Part shown: in pieces, positions 1-6,800 of the stretch
Position numbering within the stretch: position 1 is the stretch's first letter
Layout: the number at the start of each line of letters is the position of its first letter
NCBI GenBank assembly: GCA_002362595.1
Contig: DEUO01000057.1
Location: forward strand, 1-38,466
Length of the DNA stretch: 38,466 nucleotides
Direction: 5' to 3'
DNA from: Caryophanales bacterium UBA3260
GTDB taxonomy: Bacteria; Bacillota_I; Bacilli_A; RF39; UBA660
Program-made: the position numbers and the translations under genes
The notes under the pieces: model-generated
Seen by the model: the letters and a program-made list of their open reading frames with translations, nothing else
Database searches by the model: none
What the model was told of the DNA's origin: nothing

Positions 1-29
1 ATTAGTAATCTTAGTGCTTTTTCTTGCAT
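1..29 (-). CDS. 5' end of an unidentified host gene (partial)
   Basis: A minus-strand ATG at 27-29 is preceded by a good ribosome site (AAAGGAGTG, spacing 6-7) and opens a frame reading MQEKALRLL before the window ends. Nothing can be said about function from nine residues. It is the host gene directly downstream of the membrane protein and yidD, on the same strand, so it may belong to the same transcription unit. Confidence 0.5.
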
Positions 30-53
30 AATATACACTCCTTTATTTTGCTA

Positions 54-689
54 TTATATAAATAGAGTTATTATAATAATTAAAGATATAATTATTAAAC
101 TTATTACTAAACCTTTTTCATAAATTTGATCTATTATTCTTTTATCAAAAAATACGTCAGTAAAATCATTACTGTTTACTCGTAACTTTCTTTTATCTCC
201 AATATTGGGAATAAAGTTATTTATGTAATCGGGAGATCCTACGGTATAAAGATTATCATCTATTACATATTCATAGATTACTTGATAGTATTCTTTATTA
301 GTATTTGGGTTTTTAATAAGGTCTGATACTGTTGCTTCTATTTCTTTACTATATATTTGTTTTATTTTGTTATTATTAATAATGCTTATTATAAAGGTTA
401 TTAGCATTAAGAAAAAGATACTTGAACATATCATAAAAGTTACACTGTCACCTTTATCAAGTATATTTAATGTATAAAAGGAGATGGTAAGTAAAAGTGA
501 AAAACCAACACTAAATATTAGATAACCATAATTATTTTTCTTTAGAATAGTTAAGAAACCAGCTAGTGTCGAACCAATACTTATTGTCCATACTACTTTT
601 GTTAAATCGTTTTGAAAGCAAAGAGTAATTATAATTGTTAATATGGTAACTATATAAATTAGAACATATAATATTTTATCTTTATTCAT
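54..689 (-). CDS. Multi-pass membrane protein of unknown function (DUF3592-like layout)
   Basis: A 211-residue protein. Four hydrophobic segments lie in the N-terminal half (about residues 7-26, 30-47, 54-75 and 83-106). A soluble, mixed-charge stretch follows (about 110-185) and ends in one more membrane helix (about 193-211). The soluble part has a beta-rich pattern with alternating Y, V and I ([15 protein letters not shown]) followed by a G-D-K-R segment. This resembles DUF3592-type membrane proteins, but I recognise the layout more than the family. The gene overlaps the end of yidD by 8 bases, so the two are probably co-transcribed. No catalytic motif is visible. It is host chromosome, outside the prophage. 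Confidence 0.7.
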   Translation of the reverse strand: MNKDKILYVLIYIVTILTIIITLCFQNDLTKVVWTISIGSTLAGFLTILKKNNYGYLIFSVGFSLLLTISFYTLNILDKGDSVTFMICSSIFFLMLITFIISIINNNKIKQIYSKEIEATVSDLIKNPNTNKEYYQVIYEYVIDDNLYTVGSPDYINNFIPNIGDKRKLRVNSNDFTDVFFDKRIIDQIYEKGLVISLIIISLIIIITLFI

Positions 690-936
690 TTAATTCACCT
701 TTTTCTAATTTTGAAGATTTAAATGCATTTTTAGGAACTGGGTCATATCCTGTTTTACCAAATGGATGGCATTTTACAATTCTTTTTATTCCTAGGTATA
801 ATCCTTTTATAGAACCATATTCATTAATTGCTTCTTTTGTATATTCTGAACAGGTTGGGTTAAAGCGGCACATGGAATGAGTTGAAAGAGGCATTATTTG
901 ATATATTTCAATTAATTTAATTAATATTTTTTTCAT
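682..936 (-). CDS. yidD: YidD, membrane protein insertion efficiency factor
   Basis: This 84-residue protein is the normal size for the family and carries its hallmark segments. An N-terminal amphipathic helix ([12 protein letters not shown]) leads to [17 protein letters not shown] with its conserved cysteines. Then come the [20 protein letters not shown] segment and a GYDPVP ending. In the family, YidD assists YidC/SecYEG-dependent membrane protein insertion at the inner face of the membrane. The start at 934-936 has a GGAGATACAT-type ribosome site just upstream. Its usual rnpA/rpmH/yidC neighbours are not present here. It belongs to the host chromosome. Confidence 0.95.
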   Translation of the reverse strand: MKKILIKLIEIYQIMPLSTHSMCRFNPTCSEYTKEAINEYGSIKGLYLGIKRIVKCHPFGKTGYDPVPKNAFKSSKLEKGELNE

Positions 937-1013
937 TATGTATCTCCTAAAGTTATTGTACCATTTTATTAAGTAAAAAAGAAGAGGATTAAAAGAATAT
1001 TTATTAAAGCAAG

Positions 1014-1036
1014 AAAAAAATCTCTAAATTAGAGAC
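1014..1036 (-). terminator. Terminator of the tRNA-Arg/tRNA-Pro unit
   Basis: On the minus strand a TCTCTAA/TTTAGAGA hairpin (1021-1035) is followed directly by seven T (A run at 1014-1020). It lies 14 bases beyond the CCA end of tRNA-Pro, so it ends the short tRNA-Arg/tRNA-Pro transcript. Confidence 0.85.
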
Positions 1037-1049
1037 TTTATAAACTAAA

Positions 1050-1126
1050 TGGTCGAGAAGACAGGATTCGAACCTGCGACCCCTAGTTCCCAAAACTAGT
1101 GCACTACCAAGCTGTGCTACTTCTCG
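1050..1126 (-). tRNA. tRNA-Pro(TGG)
   Basis: The cloverleaf is complete and CCA is encoded. The acceptor CGAGAAG pairs with CTTCTCG. The anticodon arm CTAGT-TTTGGGA-ACTAG places TGG at 34-36, and the T arm has GGTTCGAATCC. It is the last gene of the two-tRNA unit left of the prophage. Confidence 0.95.
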
Positions 1127-1135
1127 AATAATAAA

Positions 1136-1212
1136 TGGTGCGCCCAAAGGGAGTCGAACCCCTAACCTTTTGATCCGTAGTCAAACACTCTATCCAATTG
1201 AGCTATGAGCGC
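1136..1212 (-). tRNA. tRNA-Arg(ACG)
   Basis: The cloverleaf is complete with encoded CCA. The acceptor GCGCTCA pairs with TGGGCGC, and the anticodon arm TTTGA-CTACGGA-TCAAA gives ACG. It is the first gene of the unit, with a promoter about 36 bases upstream. Confidence 0.95.
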
Positions 1213-1247
1213 AAACAATCGGATTCGTTTTTTATAAACGCATACTC

Positions 1248-1276
1248 ATTATATCTTTATTTTATGCAAAAATCAA
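1248..1276 (-). promoter_or_regulatory. Promoter of the tRNA-Arg/tRNA-Pro unit
   Basis: On the minus strand TTGATT (1271-1276) and TATAAT (1248-1253) are exactly 17 bases apart, and tRNA-Arg begins 36 bases downstream. Because this unit has its own promoter, the prophage insertion does not disconnect it from transcription. Confidence 0.85.
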
Positions 1277-1294
1277 GTTTTTTTTACTAAATAT

Positions 1295-1320
1295 ATAAAA
1301 AACAAGGATAATTCCTTGTT
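1295..1320 (-). terminator. Original host terminator of the tRNA-Lys array, now displaced
   Basis: On the minus strand AACAAGGA-ATTA-TCCTTGTT is followed by TTTTTT. It lies just past the truncated tRNA-Lys end at 1332. Before integration it would have ended the Val-Thr-Tyr-Gln-Lys transcript. It is now about 36 kb away from that array. Confidence 0.8.
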
Positions 1321-1326
1321 AATTAA

Positions 1327-1381
1327 CAGAATGGTGACCCGCATGAGATTCGAACTCATGACCCTTTGATTAAAAGTCAAA
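1327..1381. repeat. Left attachment core: 55-bp repeat, 3' half of tRNA-Lys
   Basis: Identical over 55 bp to 37713-37767. The repeat covers the anticodon arm, variable loop, T arm, acceptor 3' strand, CCA and five bases beyond. Identity stops at 1382 (A here, T at 37768) and before 1327. On this side the tRNA has no 5' half: it runs into phage sequence inside the anticodon arm. It therefore marks the left prophage-host junction. The tRNA remnant proper is 1332-1381 on the minus strand. Confidence 0.97.
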
Positions 1382-1419
1382 ATTAATTTCCCATATATTA
1401 GGAAAAAAATCAATAATTT

Positions 1420-1443
1420 GTTAGTTGTGTGTTAGTTTGTGAG
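1420..1443 (+). repeat. Candidate integrase arm-type site, left
   Basis: Two tandem near-copies of a GTTAGTT-type unit (GTTAGTTGT then TGTTAGTT) lie 39 bases inside the left core. A closely similar block, in the same orientation, lies at 37587-37610 just inside the right core; 20 of 24 positions match. Direct repeats flanking the core are typical arm-binding sites of tyrosine integrases. The assignment rests on position and repetition only. Confidence 0.5.
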
Positions 1444-1917
1444 AATAATTTTAAAATATATATGAATAATAAATGTAAAAATTTAAAACAAAAATTTGAT
1501 AGAACTTTTTTCTGCAAAAAGAAAAATAAATTAATAAAAATCAACGAATGTACAAATTGTGAATCTAAACAATTTAAAACCACTATATATAATAATGAAA
1601 GAAAAATAAAAAATAGATCTAGTAAGCAAAACAAAAAAGAAAGAAATAGATATAGCATAATTTATAAAAATTTAACCAGCTGTGCTATATGTTCTTCTAA
1701 AATCGGTATAGAAAAAAACGAAGTCTTCGAAGGTGCAAAACGTGGAGCTTCTATGAAATATGGATTTATTATTCCTTTATGTTCAACCTGCCATAAAAGG
1801 TTTCATAGCGATAGGCAATTTGCTCTTTCGATAAAAAGGCAATTCCAAAAAGAATTTGAAAAAATACATTCTAGAGAAGAATTTTTAGATATTATCCACA
1901 GAAATTACTTAGATTAG
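1429..1917 (+). CDS. HNH-like phage nuclease protein
   Basis: Up to 162 residues from a GTG at 1429; an ATG at 1462 is an alternative, and neither has a clear ribosome site. The C-terminal half has the pattern of a common phage HNH-like family. It shows CAICSSK, EVFEGAKRGASMKYGFIIPLC, then STCHKRFHSD and a basic LKR-type helix. The histidine that usually precedes EVF is absent (KNEVFEG), so activity is uncertain. A second cysteine pair (CTNC) lies near residue 41. In related phages such genes sit near recombination or packaging genes. Here the gene stands alone on the plus strand next to the left attachment site, opposite to the late operon. The putative arm site overlaps its 5' end. Confidence 0.6.
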   Translation: MLVCENNFKIYMNNKCKNLKQKFDRTFFCKKKNKLIKINECTNCESKQFKTTIYNNERKIKNRSSKQNKKERNRYSIIYKNLTSCAICSSKIGIEKNEVFEGAKRGASMKYGFIIPLCSTCHKRFHSDRQFALSIKRQFQKEFEKIHSREEFLDIIHRNYLD

Positions 1918-1953
1918 CGAAAAATTATCCACAATTTTAAAAAGTTATCCACA
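1892..1953 (+). promoter_or_regulatory. Cluster of three TTATCCACA sites (DnaA-box consensus)
   Basis: Perfect TTATCCACA copies occur at 1892-1900, 1925-1933 and 1945-1953, all in the same direction within 62 bases. This is the classical high-affinity DnaA box. The first copy overlaps the 3' end of the HNH-like gene; the other two are intergenic, just upstream of the toxin-antitoxin candidate. Confidence 0.6.
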
Positions 1954-2002
1954 AATTGCTTTTATAGTTGAATTTTAAATAGCATTTAGATATTAAATAT
2001 AT

Positions 2003-2008
2003 TATAAT
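2003..2008 (+). promoter_or_regulatory. Probable -10 element of the toxin-candidate mRNA
   Basis: TATAAT is 75 bases ahead of the leader start codon. The best 17-bp-spaced -35 is weak (TAGCAT). This predicts an mRNA start near 2015, placing the GTTAGGTG motif (2031-2038) close to the 5' end. Confidence 0.4.
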
Positions 2009-2083
2009 GAGCTAGAGATATAAATTAGCAGTTAGGTGATGCCTCCGAAAATAAATCTTATTTATATAGTAGGAGGTGATCTG

Positions 2084-2134
2084 GTGAGACTATATAAATC
2101 TAAAATTATCATCCATTGTAGATGGAATATTTAG
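2084..2134 (+). CDS. Short leader peptide overlapping the toxin candidate
   Basis: A GTG at 2084 lies 7 bases after the strongest ribosome site in the region (AGGAGG, 2071-2076). It opens a 16-codon frame, MRLYKSKIIIHCRWNI, which stops at 2132-2134. The stop lies ten bases inside the following hydrophobic ORF, in another frame. Upstream CCTCC (2042-2046) can pair with the GGAGG of this ribosome site, enclosing an ATAAAT/ATTTAT inner stem. Translation would then depend on RNA folding. I infer a mok/hok-like coupling role; the peptide itself need not be functional. Confidence 0.45.
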   Translation: MRLYKSKIIIHCRWNI

Positions 2135-2193
2135 CAATAATCTTGTTAATATTAATCGTTTTGTTACTTTTAATATTAGCAGAAAAAAAATAA
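2122..2193 (+). CDS. Candidate type I toxin: 23-residue hydrophobic peptide
   Basis: The ATG at 2122 directly follows an in-frame TAG and opens a 23-codon frame. It starts MEYLAIILLILIV, continues as an unbroken run of leucine and isoleucine, and ends LAEKK. One membrane helix with a charged C-terminus is the usual form of type I toxins (TxpA, Fst, Ldr, Hok classes). There is no ribosome site of its own: translation would have to be coupled to the overlapping leader. An antisense transcription unit with its own promoter and terminator converges on its 3' side. I see no close resemblance to a named toxin family. Confidence 0.5.
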   Translation: MEYLAIILLILIVLLLLILAEKK

Positions 2194-2208
2194 TAGTTCC
2201 TCCAAAAT

Positions 2209-2248
2209 AAAAAAACCACCTAACTTTTAGTCAACTAGAAGCTAGGTG
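2209..2248 (-). terminator. Terminator of the antisense RNA
   Basis: An inverted repeat at 2217-2248 forms a 15-bp stem with one mismatch and one G-T pair, closing on a tiny loop. On the minus strand one G and then TTTTTTT follow. On the plus strand no T run follows, so it is directional. Confidence 0.8.
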
Positions 2249-2441
2249 CAAACAGAAATGGAGACACACCTAACATCCTGATGCTAAGATATATCTCTTT
2301 TTAAATGAGGAAAATAGAACTTGAAAAATTAACAAAAACCTTTTTTTGATCATCTATTTTCACATTCATTATATACTATATTATATATAAATTTCAAGAT
2401 ATAATTCATATCTACATAAAATTTAGACATAAAAAGTATTG
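2209..2441 (-). ncRNA. Candidate antitoxin RNA, convergent with the toxin mRNA
   Basis: Predicted from signals only. A strong minus-strand promoter (2448-2475) would start transcription near 2441, and a rho-independent terminator lies at 2209-2248. The RNA would be about 230 nt, with no open frame that has a ribosome site. Its last part is complementary to the mRNA just downstream of the toxin stop codon at 2193. This is the txpA/RatA geometry, convergent with 3' overlap. A weaker second promoter (TTGAAA, 18 bases, TATAAT; 2368-2397) could give a shorter form of about 150 nt. Confidence 0.5.
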
Positions 2442-2447
2442 ACGTTT

Positions 2448-2475
2448 ATTATAGCATTTGTTTCTTTAATGTCAA
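2448..2475 (-). promoter_or_regulatory. Strong promoter of the antisense RNA
   Basis: On the minus strand TTGACA (2470-2475) and TATAAT (2448-2453) are 16 bases apart, with a TGC extended -10. It is among the best promoters in the window, yet it drives no protein gene on that strand before the terminator at 2209. That points to an RNA product. Confidence 0.8.
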
Positions 2476-2496
2476 ATATTTCCTATATTAATCCAC

Positions 2497-2538
2497 AAAA
2501 AAAGAGTTCTAAACACAGCTAATGAATAGAACTCTTTT
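2497..2538 (-). terminator. Terminator of the late operon
   Basis: A 12-bp perfect stem (2500-2511 with 2527-2538, 15-base loop) is followed by a T run on the minus strand. It lies directly past the endolysin stop at 2543. It also insulates the antisense promoter region from late transcription. Confidence 0.85.
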
Positions 2539-2542
2539 AATA

Positions 2543-3277
2543 TTATATTTTTTTACAATAATCTTTACCTGATTTACCTTTAATACAAATATATCCTGAT
2601 GGTGTTTTAGTCCAAACTCCATCTTTTTTAATTATTTCTAATGCAGTAAATACCGTACCCTTTTTGTATACTGCTAAAGAATTAAGATTTGTGCTTGTCG
2701 CATTTTTCTTTCCGTCCTTAGTTAAGTCTTTAACTTTTTTTTGAGAATAATTGGTTCCTGGTCCGCTTCTAATATTTAGTTCAGATAAAGTCTTGTAATT
2801 TCCTAACGGAAATACCTCTTTTCTTTTCTCTAGTATCTTCTCTTTCTCTTTAGACTTAGAGCTTATGATCTGATTCTTTTCTTTTTCTAAATACTTTAAT
2901 GGATCTACAAAATTATTTTTATCTTTGTAATTTAGTTTTGTACCTTTATATAGTCCAAAATGAAGATGTGGTCCAGTTACTATTCCAGAATGTCCCATGT
3001 TAGCAACATGTTCCCCTCTTTCTACTTCATCATATAATTTCACTAAAATTTTAGATAAATGTGCGTATTCAGATACATAACCATTTTCATGTCTTATTAT
3101 TAATACATTGCCACCTGTTACTTGCTTTTGAATTGAAATTACTTTACCTTTTTCTACAGCATAAATTGGTTGATTAGATTCAGCACCTTTAATACTACTA
3201 TCCCATCCAAAATCAACTCCGTAATGTCCTTTTTTAAACGGATTTTTAATATTTATTGTGTTTACTGGATATTGCAT
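2543..3277 (-). CDS. Endolysin: M23 metallopeptidase plus SH3-like domain
   Basis: A 244-residue lysis enzyme. Residues 1-130 form an M23 (lysostaphin/LytM type) zinc peptidase with its metal motifs: H18-x3-D22 (GHYGVDFG), H73 (YAHL) and the H104-x-H106 pair (GPHLHFG). These enzymes cleave peptide bonds in peptidoglycan. A charged linker (about 131-160) leads to a C-terminal SH3-like wall-binding region (about 163-244, LNIRSGPGTNYS, ending in a YICIKG strand). There is no signal peptide, so release should depend on the holin just upstream. The start has a GAGTGATGAGTA context and overlaps the holin stop by one base. It is the last gene of the late operon. Confidence 0.92.
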   Translation of the reverse strand: MQYPVNTINIKNPFKKGHYGVDFGWDSSIKGAESNQPIYAVEKGKVISIQKQVTGGNVLIIRHENGYVSEYAHLSKILVKLYDEVERGEHVANMGHSGIVTGPHLHFGLYKGTKLNYKDKNNFVDPLKYLEKEKNQIISSKSKEKEKILEKRKEVFPLGNYKTLSELNIRSGPGTNYSQKKVKDLTKDGKKNATSTNLNSLAVYKKGTVFTALEIIKKDGVWTKTPSGYICIKGKSGKDYCKKI

Positions 3278-3633
3278 TACTCATCACTCTTTTCTTTTAA
3301 TTTTTCGAAATATTTAGCGAAGCGGAGATTAACTCCTACTTCGCCCAGGTTTTCATAAACTGAAATACCTTCAGTAGCTATACATACAACCGCACTACCT
3401 ACTAAGAAAATATTTAAATCAACAAGTACATCTACTATAAAACCTAGTAAAACAGCTACTATCCACCCTATTTTTTTAATATAACCATCTCTACTTATAG
3501 ATGAATTGATATCTTTAAATTTTATAGCCTTGATATAACCGGTTAATATATCTGTGAAAATGAAAATTCCACAAAGTAAAAACAGAGTTTTAGGCTCTGT
3601 TATATTTAGAATTGTTTCTACAAATGTTTCCAT
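3277..3633 (-). CDS. Holin, TcdE/phage_holin_4 type
   Basis: A 118-residue membrane protein. It has hydrophobic segments at about 13-30, 54-72 and 74-90 and the family's recognisable strings: FTDILTGYIKA, SSISRDGYIKKIGW and ATEGISVYENLGEVG. The C-terminus is short and charged. Holins of this family form the membrane lesion that lets the endolysin reach the wall. It sits in the usual place, between tail fibre and endolysin, and has a GGAAGG ribosome site. Confidence 0.93.
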   Translation of the reverse strand: METFVETILNITEPKTLFLLCGIFIFTDILTGYIKAIKFKDINSSISRDGYIKKIGWIVAVLLGFIVDVLVDLNIFLVGSAVVCIATEGISVYENLGEVGVNLRFAKYFEKLKEKSDE

Positions 3634-3637
3634 TTAA

Positions 3638-3874
3638 TTATTTCCTTCCTTTTTTATGTTTTTTACCTTTCTTTTTTGCTTTTTCTCGTTGTTCTTTTTC
3701 AAGTTGTGTAAGTTCTGCACTAACATTATTGTTTTTCACATTTATTACCTCTTGTAAAATACCACCTAATAGTATTTCTGCTAGGCAAAGTGGTATTCCA
3801 TATTTTGTATTAATTTTATTTATAGCATTAACATATTCTTGTTTAGCTAATTCTAATTTTGTATCTATTGACAT
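3638..3874 (-). CDS. Small basic-tailed phage protein between tail fibre and holin
   Basis: A 78-residue protein. The first part is helical (MSIDTKLELAKQEYVNAINKI), followed by a hydrophobic patch (IPLCLAEILLGGILQEV). The tail is strongly basic (EKAKKKGKKHKKGRK). It has a clear GGAGG ribosome site and overlaps the end of the tail-fibre gene by 10 bases. Small proteins of this build are common next to holins in Firmicutes phages, but I cannot assign a role. A lysis accessory or tail-linked role is only a guess from position. Confidence 0.7.
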   Translation of the reverse strand: MSIDTKLELAKQEYVNAINKINTKYGIPLCLAEILLGGILQEVINVKNNNVSAELTQLEKEQREKAKKKGKKHKKGRK

Positions 3875-6800
3875 AATTTTTCCTCCAATTTTTCTATTCT
3901 TTTCATTAACTCTTGAATTACTATCAATTCAATTCTATCTAAATCATCGCTGTCATAAGTCTTCACATTCTTATCAGTTCCAGCTTGTACAATGTGTAGT
4001 AATTCTCCTAATTTAGTGTTTTCAATATCCTCAATAACAAAACCATAATGAAATTTAGTACCATATTTCTTTTTATAGTCATATTTTTTAAGTGGAATAT
4101 TCTTTATTATATCATATATTTCATTCTTTTCTTCATTGGTTAATAGCTTGATGTTCTCTTTCATGTTTTTTGAAGAAGAGTGAATAGTACTACCATTTTT
4201 ATAAATAGTTCCATTATCTTTTACGAAAAAGTGTATTTCACCATTTTTAAGAGTTATAGAACTTCCTGTACCACTAGCATCAGAACCCAGTTTGCAAGCC
4301 AAGTACAAATCTGTTCCACTACAAGCCATAATATCTATTCCTCCAGCACTTGGAGCTTTTCTATTTCCGTCAGACGAAGAAGCGATAGACATACCTAGCG
4401 TCGAATTTAACCTCATACCATCATTAAATAAGTAAACTCCTCCAGCACCAACTTGTGGATATAAATTAAGTTGTCCATTTGGTGTGACTGAGAAATGTTT
4501 TGATTTCAATCCATCGCTACCATTTATAGTTAGTCCTCCAATTTGACCTGAACTTGAATGTATAGCACCTGTTATATCCGCATTTTGTGCATATAAATAC
4601 CCTGCATTTGTTACATAGAATGTGTTTTTTTCATTTGTTGAATCCCAAACGTGAAATACTGCCTCATTTGGATCATTTCCTGCTGCACTCGCAAGTAACC
4701 CAACCGCATATCTTCCTGCATTTTTAGATAATCTATCTGGCGATATTATCCAACCACCTATATTACCCTTTTCAGCTTTTAAAGTCCCATCAGCTTTTAA
4801 ATTAAACGGATATGTGTTATTCACATTGTCTTTAATATTTAGAATAGTCTGTACTGAATCTGTTCCATTTGCGATAGTTACTTTATAATCTCCTACAATA
4901 TTAGTTAATGCAGTAGAACCAATATTCCAACCGCCGATTGTTCCACTTGTTGCCGTCAGCTTTCCATTTGTATCAACTTTAAACTTACCATCACCTAGAT
5001 TGATACTAGAACCAGTTATAGAACCACCACTAATTTTGTCAGCACTTAGTGTTCCTGTAGTTATTTTACTTGCGTCTAAATTTTTAACAATAACTTTTGA
5101 AGCGTCAATAGTACCAGTTGTAATATTTGCTCCGTTGATTGTAGTCTGACCAGCATTTTTTAACTTATTATTCATAAATGTAGTAAGTCCATCTGAATTT
5201 ATAACATCTGCGTCTAATGTTATAGAACTAACACCATTATTGATTTCAGTTAATATTTCGGCTTTTGTAAACTTACTTGTATTTAACTTATCATCAGGAG
5301 CTGGACTCCAATCTGTTGCCTTATCTCCCTTTTCAATTTTAAATTCTTTAACTTGAGCAGTATATAAGTTTGTATCTTGTTTATAAGGTTGTAAGATTAT
5401 ATGATTTGTATTAATCTTATCTTTATCAACAGAACTTGAAACGGCATCGAATTCTAATCGTATATTATGATAATTGCCATCAGGAACTAGAATATTCTTA
5501 GTAAATCCGACTTCATTTCCTGCACTATCCTTATAGACTTCTCCATCGACATAAACTCTTGAGTTCTTATGTCCTAATCCATTATAAACATTAAAATATC
5601 TATTGATAGTTGAACCAGATGTGTTATTTGCAAGTTTTAAATCAAAATGGATTATGTAATGTTTATCAACTTCATAATCGACATATCTATCTAACATTAC
5701 ACCTCCATTTTGAATATTTTTAATTCTTTTAAATTCAAAACTCCCGTCTTTTGAGAAGTTTGTGGTTGTAAGATTAATATTTGTGTCGCCATCATAATAA
5801 GCAGAAATACAGCCTTTTCTTCCCAAGTTAGTTCCACCAATTTGAAGTTTTTCTATTCCTTCTGAAACCTTTATTGAAATACTATTTTTTGTGTCTGTAA
5901 CTTCTTGTTTTATATCATTTGTTTGGTGTGTTATAGTTTCAAATTGTGAATCTACATCTTTAGGTGCTAGAGACCAGTCTGTTGGCTTATTACCCTCTTC
6001 AAGTTTTATTTTAATGGTGCCATTTTTTATGTCATCAACACTTACATTGTTATACACAACAACACGAATATATTTAGCATTTGTTGCAAATTTCATAGAC
6101 TTATCCACTAAATTAATTATACTACCAATAAATTTATCATTTTCATCACAAACTCTAAACAAAACCTGTACGTCTTTTGAAGAATATAATTTTAAGTAAT
6201 AATCTGTATTAGGTTTTATTTCAATTCTATGTCTCAAAGATATTCTACCAGTTTTGGTTTGTAACACTACATCTTCTCCCACGTTTGGTGTACCCCAGCT
6301 TTTGTTATCCAACCAATTATCAGGCAAATGAGAAATATAGTTAGTTCCACCAATTTTTAAATTGTTAATAGCATCTGTAGTTTTTCTTGTGATTTCTGTA
6401 CTAACATAAGCCTCATTATTATCTTTAATTTGTTGTTTAGTATTAATCTCAACTTCTGAAATAGTTTTCTCCTTTTCGTCCATTATCTTTTTGTTCAAAG
6501 TTGAACTAATACTATCCTCAGTCATTTTTAACTCGTTGTGAGTAGCATAAGTACCATTTAAGGTACTTTTAGTCAGATAAGTTAAATCTAACCTATATGG
6601 GGGTATATCACTATTTACAAAGACGGTATTTATATCTTCGAATAATTCTAATGGTTGTGTTCTAACTTGATACTCAATGGGTTCTTGTAATTGATAGTAT
6701 ATTTCTACTGGATTACCAGAGTTATACTTTTCTTTAAACCAGTTAGTCGCTTCAGTTAGATTGTTTACTAAAGGTTTTGGAAAGTTAAATACAACTAAAG

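Noticed and set aside
1410..1658. Minus-strand hydrophobic ORF of 82 codons
   Set aside because: Antisense to the Lys-rich HNH-like gene; the hydrophobic look comes from reversed lysine and asparagine codons, and no ribosome site is present.
3612..4016. Plus-strand ORF of 134 codons, Phe/Leu-rich
   Set aside because: Antisense to the basic-tailed small gene and the end of the tail fibre; composition is that of a reversed Lys/Glu-rich gene.
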